Part shown: in pieces, positions 43,961 through 57,600 of the stretch
Numbering within the stretch: position 1 is the stretch's first letter
How the letters are laid out: every line of letters begins with the position of its first letter
DNA from: Saussurea involucrata
Lineage: Eukaryota > Streptophyta > Magnoliopsida > Asterales > Asteraceae
Direction: 5' to 3'
Assembly: GCA_033807775.1 (NCBI GenBank)
Contig: CM066322.1
Coordinates: 23,094,501-23,158,500, forward strand
Length of the DNA stretch: 64,000 nt
Notes under the pieces: generated by a model
What the model was told of the DNA's origin: nothing
Seen by the model: only the letters and a program-made list of their open reading frames with translations
Database searches by the model: none
Position numbers and translations under genes: made by a program

Positions 43961-46900
43961 CTATCCACCTGAACCTTGTCTTTGGTCAGTTGCAGCAAGC
44001 TCCATATCCTGCTCGATTGCTGATTTTTGTGAGCGGAGTGTTTGAACCTCTTGCTCAATTGACTGCATTGATGATAGCATCTTCCGTAGATCCAAGATCT
44101 GCGCCTGAAATTACCATAATGACTACATAAGAAAAGTGTTTGCCTATTCATCAAATGCCTAAGTTACCCTTCAATGATGACTACATAAGTACAAAAGACA
44201 ATATTGTCAATTCGTAACAATTACAATGGGAAAATCGTTCGTTCAGCTTGAAAGTTGGCCAAAAAACCAATACTAGCAATATGCAACATCAATACATTAC
44301 AATGGAAGTTGTTGCAATTTTCATGGGGTGAACAAAGTAGCTAACATGAGAAAGAAGACACCTGATATAATTATAAATAGAGTAAACTTCACTTTTGGTC
44401 CTCAACGTTTGTCAATTTCAACGATATTGTCCCTAAACTTCGAAAGCTCAGATTTGGTCCATCACATTTGTCATTTCATAACAGTTTTGGTCCCTCCTTT
44501 TAACGGCTGTTAACTTTTTCAGTTAAGTCCAATTAAATGAGGGGTATTTTAGTCATTTTAAACATTTTTCTGTCAAGTCCATTACCACCCAGTTAAATGA
44601 GGGGTACTTTAATCATTAGAAAAATGTTTAAAATGACTAAAATATCACTCATTTGATAGGACTTAACGGAAAAAGTTAATGTCCGTTAGGAGAGCGACCA
44701 AAACCGTTATGAAATGACAAACATGAGGGATCAAATCCGAGTTTTCAAAGTTTAGGGATGAGATCCGTTGATATTGACAAGAGTTAGGGACCAAAAATGA
44801 ATTTACTCTTATAAATATTATAGAGATCTTTCACTGAGGTTTTTAAAGAAGCAAAGGGAAAAAGGACCTCCAGATCAGCACATCTTGATTTCTCAGAAGC
44901 CAGTTGTCCTTGAACGGAATGCAATTCCTGCAATAAGTTGATTATAAAGATATGTCAAAGTCAATAACATAAATAACTGAAATAGCAACCATCAACCAAG
45001 CATACCTTGGTTAAGTCTACATGAGTACCATTACATTCCTCAAGCTTTTCCATGAGAGCAGAATTTTCTGTTTTGACCTCTGCAATGGACGATTCCAACG
45101 TTTTCTTCTCTCCTTTAAGCACACCAACTTCAACTGAAAGATCCACTTTAGGTTTCGAATGTTCGATAGTTGTGAAGTCTAAGCTTTCAGACTTGGCGAG
45201 GGCATATGCTGCAGTTACAGAAGCTGCTGCAGCTGCAGCTGCTGGTGACTGAAAGATCTTTGGTTGTTTGGAATCTTTTGGTTTAGGCTTCATCACAAAT
45301 ACCTTTGTTCATAGGAAGCACAGGGACCATATATGAGAACAGTTTTACTTATAAACTAATTAGTGAAATCAGAAAATGAATAAATGAATTTGGAAGGTGA
45401 TTAGTCAGAGAAAAATCAAGTTAATGAATTACAATGTATATTGATGCGTGTATAGTTGGCTGGGAGAAGATAGATTTTTATTAAACTATAACAATCACAA
45501 TACCTCATTGTTGTATTTCCCATTATAGCCCCCAAAAGCAACCAAAAACTGCTCACCATCTAATAATGCTGCTGATACTGAGAGCCCCTGTTTCATATCA
45601 AATAGAAAAAATAAAGAGGATAAAAATTAATATTGTAAATAACAAAGAAAAGCATTTATATATAACAAAACCGCAGATCTACATTTTTGCAATTTCACTC
45701 TTTCAAAATAGTCAAAAGGATGGCTATGCAAACAAACTACAAGATGTTCTAAACTAAACTAGTGCCACCACAATGGCAGTACAATTGCTCCATGTGAATG
45801 GACACCAAGGACTAATTGGGTAAAGGGTGTTAGTACCACAGTAGTTTAAAATATAAGATTCAGTAATACTCGAGCTTTTTTGAGTGCTTAAACAGTACAA
45901 CCTAAATTCGTTTGCAGTTGTAGCAAACATTTGAAATGGTTCATAAGGATATGAAATTAAGGTGCTGGAATACTCCAAAGCATTGCAGTTGCAAATAATC
46001 AAACCCAATGAAGACATAGAATAGTGACCTCACTGGCGAGTGGATCTCTTCCCTTCACATTTGTCAAAACTGAGATGGCAAGCTTGGGCATATCCATCAC
46101 CAATGTCTCTGAGGCACCTAAAGGTCATACCGAGATTGCATAAAGAAATTAAAACATAACAACGCTTCATATTTCATAGTCGGCAAGCTTGTTCTAGCTT
46201 ATTTGCTCTTTTCTTATTTACATGTATACCACTTTTATTATCACCACCACCAACCATAAACCAGTTTTCATCGATAGAGACCCCGGCATGGCCAGCCCTA
46301 GGAGACACCAAATCCCCTTGAATCTGCGGTTGAGACCATTCTAACTGCAATACAGTAGATAACTTATCATGCCAAAATAAGAGTTAAATGAGAAGTGAAG
46401 CACAAAAAGGTGCTTATTTTTAAATGATAAGTAGTACAACAACTGCTTTGCCAACAGCCATTGTAACAATTCATATTCATACTTGCACATAAAGTTACAA
46501 GGACTTGGCCTTGGTACATGTCCTTGAGAGTGATGACAATCCTTTTAGGTCACTTGATGACAACCAAGGTTTCAGAAGCAAATTTAAATGGTTTTGCCAT
46601 TTTATGCTGACCTAACACTTTCCCTTAACTTTCTCTTTCATCTTTTTAATTTATGACAATTATGCAATGATGATATTTTCAACTCCTGATTAGGTCAATT
46701 TACTTAGAGAATCTAAGACGCCTGGTGCAGTAACTGACGTAAGAGTTCAGAGAACCACTACAATTTTTACCTCTTTTGATTGTGGAATTTTTAAACAAAG
46801 TGTTTACATGTGGGTCTTGAGGAAAAAGAAGTAGCTGACATATGATCTGCAGGGTCTATATATGTGAACCAAAAGGATGTCCTAATTGAGATAATAGCAC

Positions 46901-47564
46901 AAAAGAATATAAGCACTTACCGTCTCCAAATCCAGCACATGGAGATCATTGAAGAAAATTGAATGAGAACAGCCACCAAATATTTGTAGGTAGCGGTCCG
47001 CATGCACTGCGGCAGTATGATCAAATCTGGGAGCTGGAGGAGTCTGTCTATCAAAGCAGAAGAAATTAATGCATAAACTTTTTAAAGCATGCAATGAGAA
47101 GGGCATGTTGACATACATGCTAAATTGCTAATAATGAAAAAAATATATCAATAAATTGATGGACAATGGTTGTAAATATACTTGCATAGTCTCAGCAACA
47201 TTCCAAGTCATAGACTCCAGATCAAGAACGTGAACATCATTCATAAGTCTTCTATGTTTGTCCTCTCCACCAAACATTATGAGTTTCGAACCAACCAAAG
47301 AAACAGATTGTCCACCACGAGCTACCTAAAAGATACACCACCAAGTAATCGATGACCATTTTCACTAATTTCTACTCAGTGAACTTCAAAAATACATTGT
47401 ATGCACCCTCTACACGAATTAAAGTAGCCACCTGAGCACTTCAGGTTGTCCAGAAACCAATTAAAATCACTGTTGCTGAGAACAATCCTTTGACATTTTC
47501 TTCCCTAATTACCTTATTTTATATGTCAACTGTCTTTGCAATCCACTGAGAATATTGCAACTCC

Positions 47565-47598
<34 letters not shown>

Positions 47599-48975
47599 AG
47601 TGTGTGATATAACATACAGAGAAAGAGGAAGTTGAATTTTTTTAGTAGAGATAATGTTAAATTTGTGCCAAAGATTGGGAAAAGATCATATAAACGATAT
47701 CCTTTCCATATGGTCATTTGAGTGGGAATGGGGAGAGTGCAAATAATAACTAATACATGCATATAATATGAAAGTTGTTAGTTACCGGAATTTTTCCTGT
47801 GGCTTCCATCACCCCACACAAGTGTGACTCAAGATCAAAGAAATGCACTACAATAACCCATAAAGTTTAATCAGAACTAAATACCTTGTCAAGGGGCAAA
47901 GTCAAAATGGCTCTGTTGAGAGAACAAACCTGTCACGTTATCATAGGTATCCTTTGAGTGACCACCAAGGAAAAGGAGTCTGTTTCCCCACTTAACCTAC
48001 ATAAATGGGTGTAGTAAATAGCCGAGTTAAGTGACAACATAAGCTAGTACAGGTACAGCATGGTAAATGGAAGTTACAGAAAATGCCACAGGATTTGCTC
48101 ACCATACTATGACCAGATATAGCAGGGTTTTCCAGTAGTGTACTATCTTTATAATTTTCAGCATCTAAGTTTGTGCTTAGTTTAATCGTTGACCAGCTTA
48201 AAGTTTTCAGGTCAAATGCCTGCAACCATAACCACCTATTAGTAAACCTACAATGGAAATAGGATTACTTGTGATAAGAAAATATATGTTGGCATAACAA
48301 TAATGATACCTGCACATCAGATAAGTATCGGCCATTACGACTTCCACCAACAATGTATAGCTTCTCATCAACAACAACTGCAGCATGCTACAACGAAAGA
48401 AGAGAATGCATATAGGCGGAGAAACACAAAGATAATCCTATAAGGCTATAACAAGTAATACATACATATAATACAGTTGACAACATCTATATGATGTTTG
48501 ATGGAAATTAGAAAATCAATGAACACAGAATTGGGGGGGAAATTGAAGGATTGTTGAATGATTACTTGGGAAATAAGGGAATGATTACAAGGAAAAGGAA
48601 ATAACAAACTCCAGGGATATCTCCCTCTCTCAAAGCACAGCTATGAGAGAAAACAACTTAACATAATACTTTTCATACCCCTCTCCTACTAACGTGCTTG
48701 GCTATTTATTTACTACTCAAACAGCTAAGGATACTAATTGGGCCTTGCATCCCCTTTGGGCCTCCTAGAATACACGTTCCATATTCTGGGCTTGGGTAAA
48801 GTTTGTAATAAGGCTGATGGATCTGCATCAATGTTCAATTTGTAGCTTCCAAACTCCTAGCAGAAAGATATGAGCTAACCTTATAGCGAGCTGATGGCCG
48901 TCGCCCAGCTACCGCGAGGGCAACCCATTGGTCACAGTCTAAAACTGAATTCCAACTGCGGCTATCTGTTCCCAT
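43961..48975 (-). CDS. Kelch-repeat protein with C-terminal coiled coil
   Basis: Thirteen coding exons: 48975-48880, 48387-48310, 48219-48103, 47996-47930, 47847-47786, 47325-47182, 47043-46921, 46344-46230, 46117-46029, 45587-45504, 45302-45006, 44927-44868 and 44104-43961, giving 491 aa; all phases agree. Kelch repeats fill about residues 12-335 with GG turns: YIVGGSRNGRYLSDVQ, LLFLGGHSKDTYDNV, LIMFGGEDKHRRLMNDVHVLD, LQIFGGCSHSIFFNDLHVLD, FMVGGGDNKS, LVAFGGYNGKYNNEVFV. A linker QSPAAAAAAASVTAAYAL precedes a Lys/Glu-rich coiled coil (LRKMLSSMQSIEQEVQ..) to the C-terminus. It resembles the kelch-plus-coil part of plant ACBP4/5-type proteins, but the acyl-CoA-binding domain is absent from its N-terminus (MGTDSRSWNSVLDCDQW). 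The nearest match from memory is Arabidopsis At5g04420. Molecular function unknown, probably a beta-propeller scaffold. Confidence 0.93.
44380..44808. mobile_element. MULE-type MITE in the last intron of the kelch gene
   Basis: Ends GAGTAAACTTCACTTTTGG and (other strand) GAGTAAATTCATTTTTGG with a perfect 9-bp duplication TTATAAATA (44371-44379 and 44809-44817). Length 429 bp, no coding content; the interior is itself largely inverted. Confidence 0.88.
48480..48830. other. Intron 1 (between coding exons 1 and 2) of the kelch gene, possible inserted sequence
   Basis: A less AT-rich stretch (CCCCTCTCCTACTAACGTGCTTGG, GGGCCTTGCATCCCC) unlike the rest of the introns, suggestive of an old retroelement fragment. 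No terminal repeats were found. Confidence 0.3.
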
Positions 48976-48984
48976 ATTAGCTTT

Positions 48985-49970
48985 CCTAGAGTTCAATGAG
49001 CTTTGTCAGATTAAAGAGCCCATCAGTTATTGTAACAACTAAGACGTGAAACATAAAATATGACCTCGTCCATCCCATAAAGATCTAAAGTTTTAACTAG
49101 TTATATGGTTCAGTAAATAAGCTCAACTCTTTGTCAAAGGTCTAAAATACACTTCAAGACAAAAATAGAATCTTGCAAACCAAAATTTATATCATCGGTG
49201 ATGTTTTACAATGATAACAGTCAAACAAGTAAATCTAGTTCAATTCTTACCGAAAAACTAAATGTTGCAATCAGAAGGCCAGATGCTTTGGACAATCATC
49301 AGTTGATTTGATTCATTTGGTAATGAACTTTTGCATCCCATTAATTAGTTTCCAATCAGGTCTTCGGCTAACCAACGCACAGATGTGTTTCTCAACTATT
49401 TTCAAAATCCAATTCATTTGAAAATGGGCAGATCCTTTAAAAAATCCGAATTTAGTCTACAGATAAGATTTTGAAGATCAAAAGCCTTGTTGATGGTGCA
49501 AACTATATTACATTATTTTCCTCTAAATCTAATCCAATCTACACTGATATAGAATCCTAAATTAGTTCCATTTGACAACCGCAGTCAACATTTCTTGAAT
49601 TTGCCGATTTCAATCCATACTATATACTTAAAGTTCGAATTGTAGTTTCCGTCTCAGCCGCCATTCTCCCTTGATCAAACACAATCTTTCATGATCTAAC
49701 CCAATTAAACACCATTCTGTCACTAAATTCACTAAAAACAGTAGATCACACAAACTACATACGAAAATAACCCGAATGTTCGGAGTTTAAGCGATACTTA
49801 CCTAAATTCGTGTGGAATTTCTTCGAGATTTCCTTCGAATCGAATTGATTGTGAGTAAAGCAGAAGAAAAGTAGTGCACCGGAATCAAGCGATGGTGGTT
49901 TGATCTAGATACTGAGACGAGAAACCGTAATGGGGGGAAGGTAGTCGTCGATTGTACTTGTACCTTGTTT
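48985..49970 (-). other. 5' UTR exon and leader intron of the kelch gene
   Basis: An untranslated exon ends at 49802 (AATTTAG|GTAAGTATC on -). An 816-bp intron ends at 48986 (GAACTCTAG|GAAAGC), 10 nt before the start codon. The transcription start is probably near 49960. Introns in the leader are common in plant genes and often raise expression. Confidence 0.65.
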
Positions 49971-49989
49971 GGATGTCCCATTTTGCAGA

Positions 49990-50820
49990 GCTGAAATTTA
50001 CATATCCAAGACTCTGTCTAACTGTCAATGCAGTGGATGCAAATTGCGAATGACAGCAACCTTCTGAATTTTAGAAAATTTGATAAAAACAAGTTTTACT
50101 TCAAAATTTATTTTCGCTTTATTTGAGGAATTTTCATTTTTATTTACAATAAATTTTTAATAATTATTTTAAAATAAAAAATCAAATTTTAAATTTGTTA
50201 AAAATAATTATATTCGAAACAATTATTTTAAAATTTCAATATTAACTATATTATTATTTAATAACATTATTATTTTAATTTCATATAAAACCTTAGATAA
50301 AATAATAGTATATTCAATCTAATCGATAGAAACAAATAAAAGATATTAATTTCTTTTTATATTAAATTTTAGAGAATGTTATGCTATTTTTTCTCCATTT
50401 TAAAATAATACTTGAAGAATTTGTTGAGATACGAATATCACCAAGAATTCAAGATATTCATCCTATCTTCTCTGTTATACAGAATCGATTAAAGATGTTC
50501 TTAATTTTGTCATTATGAAAATATATTTGCAGAAATCGAGTATGGAGAGAAGTAATAAGAGAACAAGACGATTGCTAAAACCTTTACAAATATCGACATA
50601 ACAAATTATGGAGAAAAAATGAGGGAAAATAAAAGGAACTATTTTTGTTTCCAATTAACATCCCCACAAAAAAAAAGGATCAAATTTATTTGATCCATGA
50701 AGTGTCTACCAAATTTATGTTGAAAATAACCGTTCTACTCTTTTATCCGACTTCCATGAAGATGATGATAAAAACCAAAGTGTAGAGTCAAGTACGTGGT
50801 CCACCCATAATATGGGAAGA
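49990..50820. other. AT-rich spacer upstream of the kelch gene
   Basis: No gene seen; probable kelch promoter at the left edge. Confidence 0.45.
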
Positions 50821-50828
50821 ATATCAGA

Positions 50829-51166
50829 GGGAAATTGACTCAAATAGCCGAAGGGACAAAGAGTGTTGACAAAATAGCCAAAAACTCTCCCGGTTTACAA
50901 AAAAGCCAATTGGTCCGCACTCGCAATTGCGGATGCTGAGCGGTCGGATGAAAGGTTGACACGTGTATCCCAGAAGCAGTTAACCAAGTGCGGTCCGCAC
51001 CGGGTTGGGTCGGATCGAGTGCGAACCACCCCGTTTCAGTGTCTTTTTTGTCTCGTAGTGATCCCATTGCGGTCCGCACTCACCGGGCCGGGTCAGAGTG
51101 CGGACCCTTTGGCTATTTTGTAAACCGGGAGAGTTTTTGGCTTTGGCTATTTGAGTCAATTTCCCG
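50829..51166. mobile_element. MITE with GGGAAATTGACTCAAATAGCC ends
   Basis: Inverted ends GGGAAATTGACTCAAATAGC and GCTATTTGAGTCAATTTCCC. ATATCAGA flanks both sides (50821-50828 and 51167-51174), an 8-9 bp duplication. Inner inverted block AACTCTCCCGGTTTACA/TGTAAACCGGGAGAGTT; the GC-rich middle repeats GTGCGGACC/GGTCCGCAC. hAT or MULE type is undecided. Confidence 0.82.
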
Positions 51167-51174
51167 ATATCAGA

Positions 51175-51686
51175 TGCACAAGAAGAGGCAGGATTTTGAT
51201 GTTAAAGGGATTTTATTCAAGGTAACAGTATTTCTTGAAGCTTGATCGACACATTGGCTACCTTTAATTCTCCGAACCAGTTAAAAACCAAAACCATCTA
51301 TGTAAACTACGAACAAGGAACAAGTCTTATACACAACCCAATCTTTGCACACCTCTGTGAATGTAACCAAATCAACACCATATATCCTACTCAAAAGTAG
51401 GGTATAGGGATCTAGCCAAAAGGATAGAGTGGCGATTTCCGATCAACAAAATTCAATTTGTGGCCAAGAAAGAAATAAAACAGCAACTAACATGCAACAT
51501 TGTCTGATATATCCAAACTGAATATAGTCCACATCCACCCAACTGAACTTGTAACAAATCAGAGGTTCGGGGTTTCTAGGCCGAGTCATTTAGATCACTA
51601 CATCTACAGGTATTTCCATAGTCATACAAGAACAGAAAAGGTTAAAAATAAAACCGATAGATTCAATGGTACACGGAGTGCGCCTG
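51175..51686 (-). other. 3' flank of SmF gene
   Basis: Probable 3' UTR of SmF at the right edge; otherwise no gene or repeat recognised. Confidence 0.45.
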
Positions 51687-54600
51687 CTAATCACGCTCTG
51701 CTTCCTCTATTTCTTCATCCTCTGGTACACCTCGTAGATATAGAACATTATTACATCTGCAAAATAAACACACAAACAGCAATCTTTAGCCAATCAAATA
51801 TGAACACAAGATCCATATTTGATACATGAAGATGAAGTACAAGTCAATAGCATGATTGGAGCAGACCAGATCATTGGAAACTCTTTAACAACCACAATAA
51901 ATGTGGATATAAGCAAAAACAAGAATAACTTTTCATCGCATATGAACGGTGAAATCAGAAACTTCAACAAGGCTGTTCTGCATATTAAGTGATATAGAAC
52001 AGGCGCTACACAATGTCCTTTGTTACTTCTATACTTTCTGAAAATGAGGGAAACAGCAACAACAATGTATGAAATCTTAAAATATGAACAAGTTTTTAAT
52101 ATATTTTGGAGCTTTGATTGAGGGCTTATATTCTATGAAATACGCAAAAGTTACTTTTAAAGACATAAAAAGGGTTGTTCTTCTGTTCCATTACCTCAGC
52201 TAAGGAGTTGATATGATATCATGTGAACGAGAACCCAAGAATATAGCAACACAGGGGACTCTCTTAGTCTCTTTTATGTTTCAGTCCACCTACTCCTTTA
52301 CTTTGTCCTTGGGTCTGATAAAGGGGTAGTTGAGTAAACAGACTACCTACCAACAACCCCAATTTTTTGGGCAACCATGGGTGTCCAGGTCAGCTTGTGA
52401 ACACCCTAGACCAATCCTATGGGCCCCCCTGAAGATAACAGTTATAAATGACCCTGAGACATGAACTGGCAACCCGACATGAGTGGGCAAGATCTAAATA
52501 GAACTTCTTCATAGGAACATGAATCTGTCTAGAGTGTATGTTCAGAAAGAAGAGATATGACTTTCTATCACTCTAAACTCAAGTTGTCATGTGTCTTTAA
52601 AAGCTATACCAGCAATACAAGTATACCTGATTAGAATCTCTCCAAGGTTTCCGGTAAACTGCCCATCAATGTATTCTTCAGAGTTTGCCAACTGGAAAAT
52701 AAGAAAACAACCAATATCAGAGGCAGAGATTAATGATTACGACTGACATCTTTTCAAAATTTGAAACACACATGAATGATATGTCTTCAAACAGAAATTT
52801 CATCATGCAAGCTCTGTATCATTTAACTCATAGCAGATTGATAAAAAAATGACCAGTAAGAAGCTCTATTAACATGACAACAAGATGCAAACATGTTACC
52901 AAGAATAATATAATAAAAAAGATGCAAAACCATAGCCTCCATTCTCACAAAATAAATGCAGTTAGCACTAATTACAAGAGACTGGTCATATATCTATACT
53001 ATCTTATAATACATCTAACCCCTAAACTCTTAAAAACAACTTTTAAAGCTAGATGTACCCCCATTTAAAGCATGATTACTTAAAATTTTAGAGTGAGAAA
53101 GATTACATTGCTAAAAATCCCTGATGTCTCTCAAAGCACGCTGCACGTGTGAGACTTCATCATTTGACTACCAGCCTATTCGTCTTCTCCCCTCCCAAAA
53201 ATCAGAGTTTACCCTAAACCCTAAAACATATCTCACTGGTCCAAAATCAGAATCGCTCCTCTACCATCAGTTTCATGTTGATGCTTCAAGATTTCATCCG
53301 GTGTCAATTCAAGAATTCATCTTCTATATATGAGGAATTGAGGATTCAAGCTCCGACATCGCTTTCTCACAAGGTAATTACATCTTATTCTTGTAACTTG
53401 CTCATCTCGATTTGTGGCGGTCATCGATCATGAGAGTTATTGAAGAAAGTTTCATAATCCCTTTCTTAAAGAAATTTCATTGTTCATAAGCTTTTTCTCT
53501 GTTTGTGGATGGTTTTTTCCCCAAAGCCAGATTATCGTCAAACCCAGTCCAAAGAGCAACTACTTCAGACTTGTTCCTATTCCCAAGAATTCAAAAAACT
53601 CACGTCCGCTATAATTCCCGCTTCAAAATTTTGAGGTTTTGTATTCTCCATTCTAGGTTTGTATTCTCCATCTCGGTTTGCTTCAATTTCCATTTTTTAG
53701 GACAGATTATGCTTAATACATACGTTAATTAATTTTGGTCGAGTTATGTTCTTTAAAGGGTCAATCTTTATGTAGTTCTTTTATTCAATTTGCAGGTTAC
53801 ATTGAACGGGTGTTGGTCATCCTTCATGAGAAAGAACTCCCTTATTAGCATCATACTTGTCTAATTTCTACACTTTGAAGCAGCATCCACTCATGTGTAA
53901 GTTTTGATCCCACAACCTAAGACTAAATCAGTTACTTCTGTCGAAATCTTGTGTATTCAGTGAGCACTGAGCTCTCTTATATTTTTATTAAATATATTTG
54001 TTGATTCTGGAGTAAAAGATTTGTTTCAGTTGCCTACCTATCCTACTCTCGTGTTCCCTGGAGAAGGTGTTGGTGAAGGTTTGAGCCTTGTTCTATATTT
54101 CAATCTCTCTGGATGCTCATACCCATTTTTTAAGTTTTTTCCCTTTCCATCATAAATACCCAATATGCAATTTTTGATGAATTTGGTATGTCAAGTTTTA
54201 AATGGTTCATTGCACATTTAGTGCTTAAAAGCGTCTGGTCTCATCTAACAAGAAGATTACAAGATTACAACAGTACCAACCTAAAATGCAGCAAGCATCT
54301 TGGATGTGAATGAAGAAAGGGAACATATGTCATTCTTGAAATATAAAGGTATGAAATCAGTTTTAAATGGAGGTTAATGACATTGATGATAGTCAATATG
54401 CTTTCTTTTTGAGTTTGTGTAAATTTTTACTTTATTTTCTCTTAAATTTTGAGCCTTCTGTTGAAAAAAATTGTTTGCTTGCTTTTTTTGGTCTACTTTA
54501 ATTCCTCAATTATAGGTGTCGATAAAAACCATAACCGATTTATAGAATTTATGAAAAGGAGCAATTTTGTTAGGCCTGTTGTTGCTTGTGAAACAGAAAT

Positions 54601-57600
54601 TGTATTATATATATATATATATATCTTGTTCTTGTTCTTGTTCTTTTCTATTTATCTTGTTTGTTTTGTCTATTTTTTCATAGTTATTTAATTTGTATTT
54701 TAAATTTTTAATAAACACTTTCTTTTGCTTTGCTTGGTCACAACCAATGCCTTCTGTATACTTGAAATTTTTGACACTATAAGTGGCTTCATAAATATTT
54801 ATTTCCATGCATTGTGTTTCTATGGTAAATTTTACTTTGAATGCTCTTTGAGTGGGATATGGGCCTCTATACTTTTGATAAGAGTCGACACGAAACATTG
54901 ATCTTGAAGTACTACCTGATTTTTTTTGTAGATTTTTTTTGTAGATTTGGATTTGTTTATCATGGGCTCATAGCAAGTGTAGGGGATTAGATGTTGCTAT
55001 CTAGAGGATTAAAAAAGATGTTTTTTTTATCAAAGATATGACCAAGACTGGTTTGAATTTTGGTGTCCTTAATTTACTAGAATGATTTAGTGGTGGTGTT
55101 AAGATGTAGAAAGATAATCCTTTAGAGATAACCAAACTAACAAAAATTTACTAGACAAGGCTGATCACAGGATATTCAAGTGGTAGACTTTGACAAGAGA
55201 GATGAAGCAAATGAAGGGAGAAGTTGTTTACTATAGTCCATCCACTAGCTGTAACTGCTTTCAGGCCTTTCATTTCTAAGTGACCGGCAGTCTGAGGCAG
55301 TCTAAACACCATTAGAAGGTATTTATCATCCCAGATGGAGTTATCATTCTTTAAACAACTTTTTTTTATCAGCAATCTATTCTTATTTTAGTCCATTCTT
55401 ATACAAAGTCCAAGCTCTACTCCATTACTATACTATCTTTGTAGTGGATTTCATGATTTTCAAGATGTTTAATCGTCTCCAATGACAACTTCTTGTTTCT
55501 TGCCATGCTTTGCGATACGGTAAGTAACACCCAATAAGCGCTTACACGGTAAATTAATAATACGATTATCAGTACACTCTAGATACCACTTCCAATCAAT
55601 CTGGTTTATAAATGGATGTTCATCCACTAATTTGTTAATATAGCCCTGTTCATCGACTAAATTGTTAATATGGCTAGTGGCAATTTTAACGATTACATTT
55701 GAGGTTTCGTTTGTTTGTTTATAGCTTCAGGTGGCTGGTAGATCGTATGGTTAATCTTGGGTTTTCAAAGTTCATACAAGAGTATATTAGTAGCAGCCTC
55801 AAGAAGTCAGGAGAACATGAACCATTTTTTTTCCAATATCGAGAGTATATTGTAAATTATTGTTGCTTTAATCTACTTTTGCAAATGAGTTTGTACCATG
55901 ATCCAACTTTGACTCTGTTTGATGTGTCATAGCACTGAAACATGGTTACCGAAAGATCATGGCAAAGTTTTTAATGGGAACATGTGCCATTTTCATCGTG
56001 TTAGGGATCGTTTACCTGGTAAGTGAATTCTGCCTGCTTAAGATCCTTATTGTTATGATATACGTTGTAATTCCTGCCTTCATCAGGTAAGGTTTTATCG
56101 TGTCTTTTGATATATATATTCCGCCAAGCAAGAAACCAATTTGGAGAATGATTCTTCTTTGAGTGTGCAGTAGTCTAAAGATGTTATTTCCACTCTAAAA
56201 AATGCGGGCCCAAGGCAAATTATATTTTTTTACATCCAGTTAATGCTTGACACAGTTGGTCTATAGGTGTAATCACAACATTATTTCATCCTTAGGTCTA
56301 TAGGTGCAAGTCAATAATCTGTCCTTTGAGGATGCTTATTCAAATGGCCATCTAAAAGTCTTTAATGGAAAGGACTTGCAACTACATGTGATTTTTATTA
56401 CTGCGGTTGTTCTTTAAACTTCTTTGGTTATGGTTATCGAATTTGCAGCAAATTTTATTTGATTATATATTTACTTGAATACTTAGTAGAATGCCAATAA
56501 AATAAGTTTGCATTATTTGATTTGTTTCAATGTTTACTTTCTTTTTTGTAGTGGTTTATTACTTCAAGCTCCATCCAAAGAATCTTGGAGATCATGGACA
56601 AAGCAGTGAGAGCTCCAAACTTGATGCAGTTCTTAGTTCATGATCTTTACATTGTCTTGCAGATTATTATTATGATTAGCATATGTTAAAGATGATATAT
56701 GATGATACTTTCTTTGCAATTATGCTAGAAAACGTCTTAAGATCCACATATTGGAGACACCACAAATTGAAGGACTATCTTACTCTTTACATCCCGCCGC
56801 ATTGCGCGGGTACACAACTAGTTTAGACAAATAGATAATAGTCAGAATGGAATGCAAAATTGAATGGAATGTTAGAAGTCAGTGAGCTACCTGCAAGTTC
56901 ATGTACGAATCGACGGAGACAAGATAACCTTTGTACTCCATTCCCCACTTGAGCTTCACAATGACAGGTTTCCCAGTCAAATTGTTCAAGAAAGGTTTGG
57001 GATTAACTGGTACAGTCTGCAATATTTAAACAATTAAGTTCCAAATTTGCATCACAAAATACTAAACTATACACTTAAGTAAAGAAAATCATCTACAAAT
57101 TGCTCAAAAATCAAAGTAGATTCTTCAAAACCGAATTCAAACTTCAGCAAAATAAAACATTTTTCTCTTTTTGTCTCCCATTCTCCACGAACTTAGATGC
57201 ATAAGTGACAGTGGATGTAATTGGTTCATCATACAAGCTTATAGAGGCGAAGGTTTAAAATCTTCCCAATACTCAGGACCCAATTTTAAAAAACTCCAAC
57301 CAACCAACTGCAATACAACAATCTAAGATCCTAACCCAACTGAGCTAGCTATAAGGTCGAGTGTACATAGACAAACACCGGCTACCCAAAATATCAAACC
57401 CTGTCAATCAAGCTTTTGTCAGCGCCTATCACAAATAACATAATTCCCAACCCAGCCATAAGTTTTGGGCGTATATGCAAATACAAAACACACGACCAAT
57501 AAATGATAAACAGACCGCATTCAGCCGTAAAGTCATGTCTACAAACATGAACTAACTCACAATCTACCCTAATTGAGCGATAAATACACAATGCGATCTA

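Noticed and set aside
53124..55932. Several 60-97 aa frames in the Helitron on both strands
   Set aside because: Apart from the 55469-55735 segment, composition is low-complexity, frames overlap on both strands, and no motif is recognisable.
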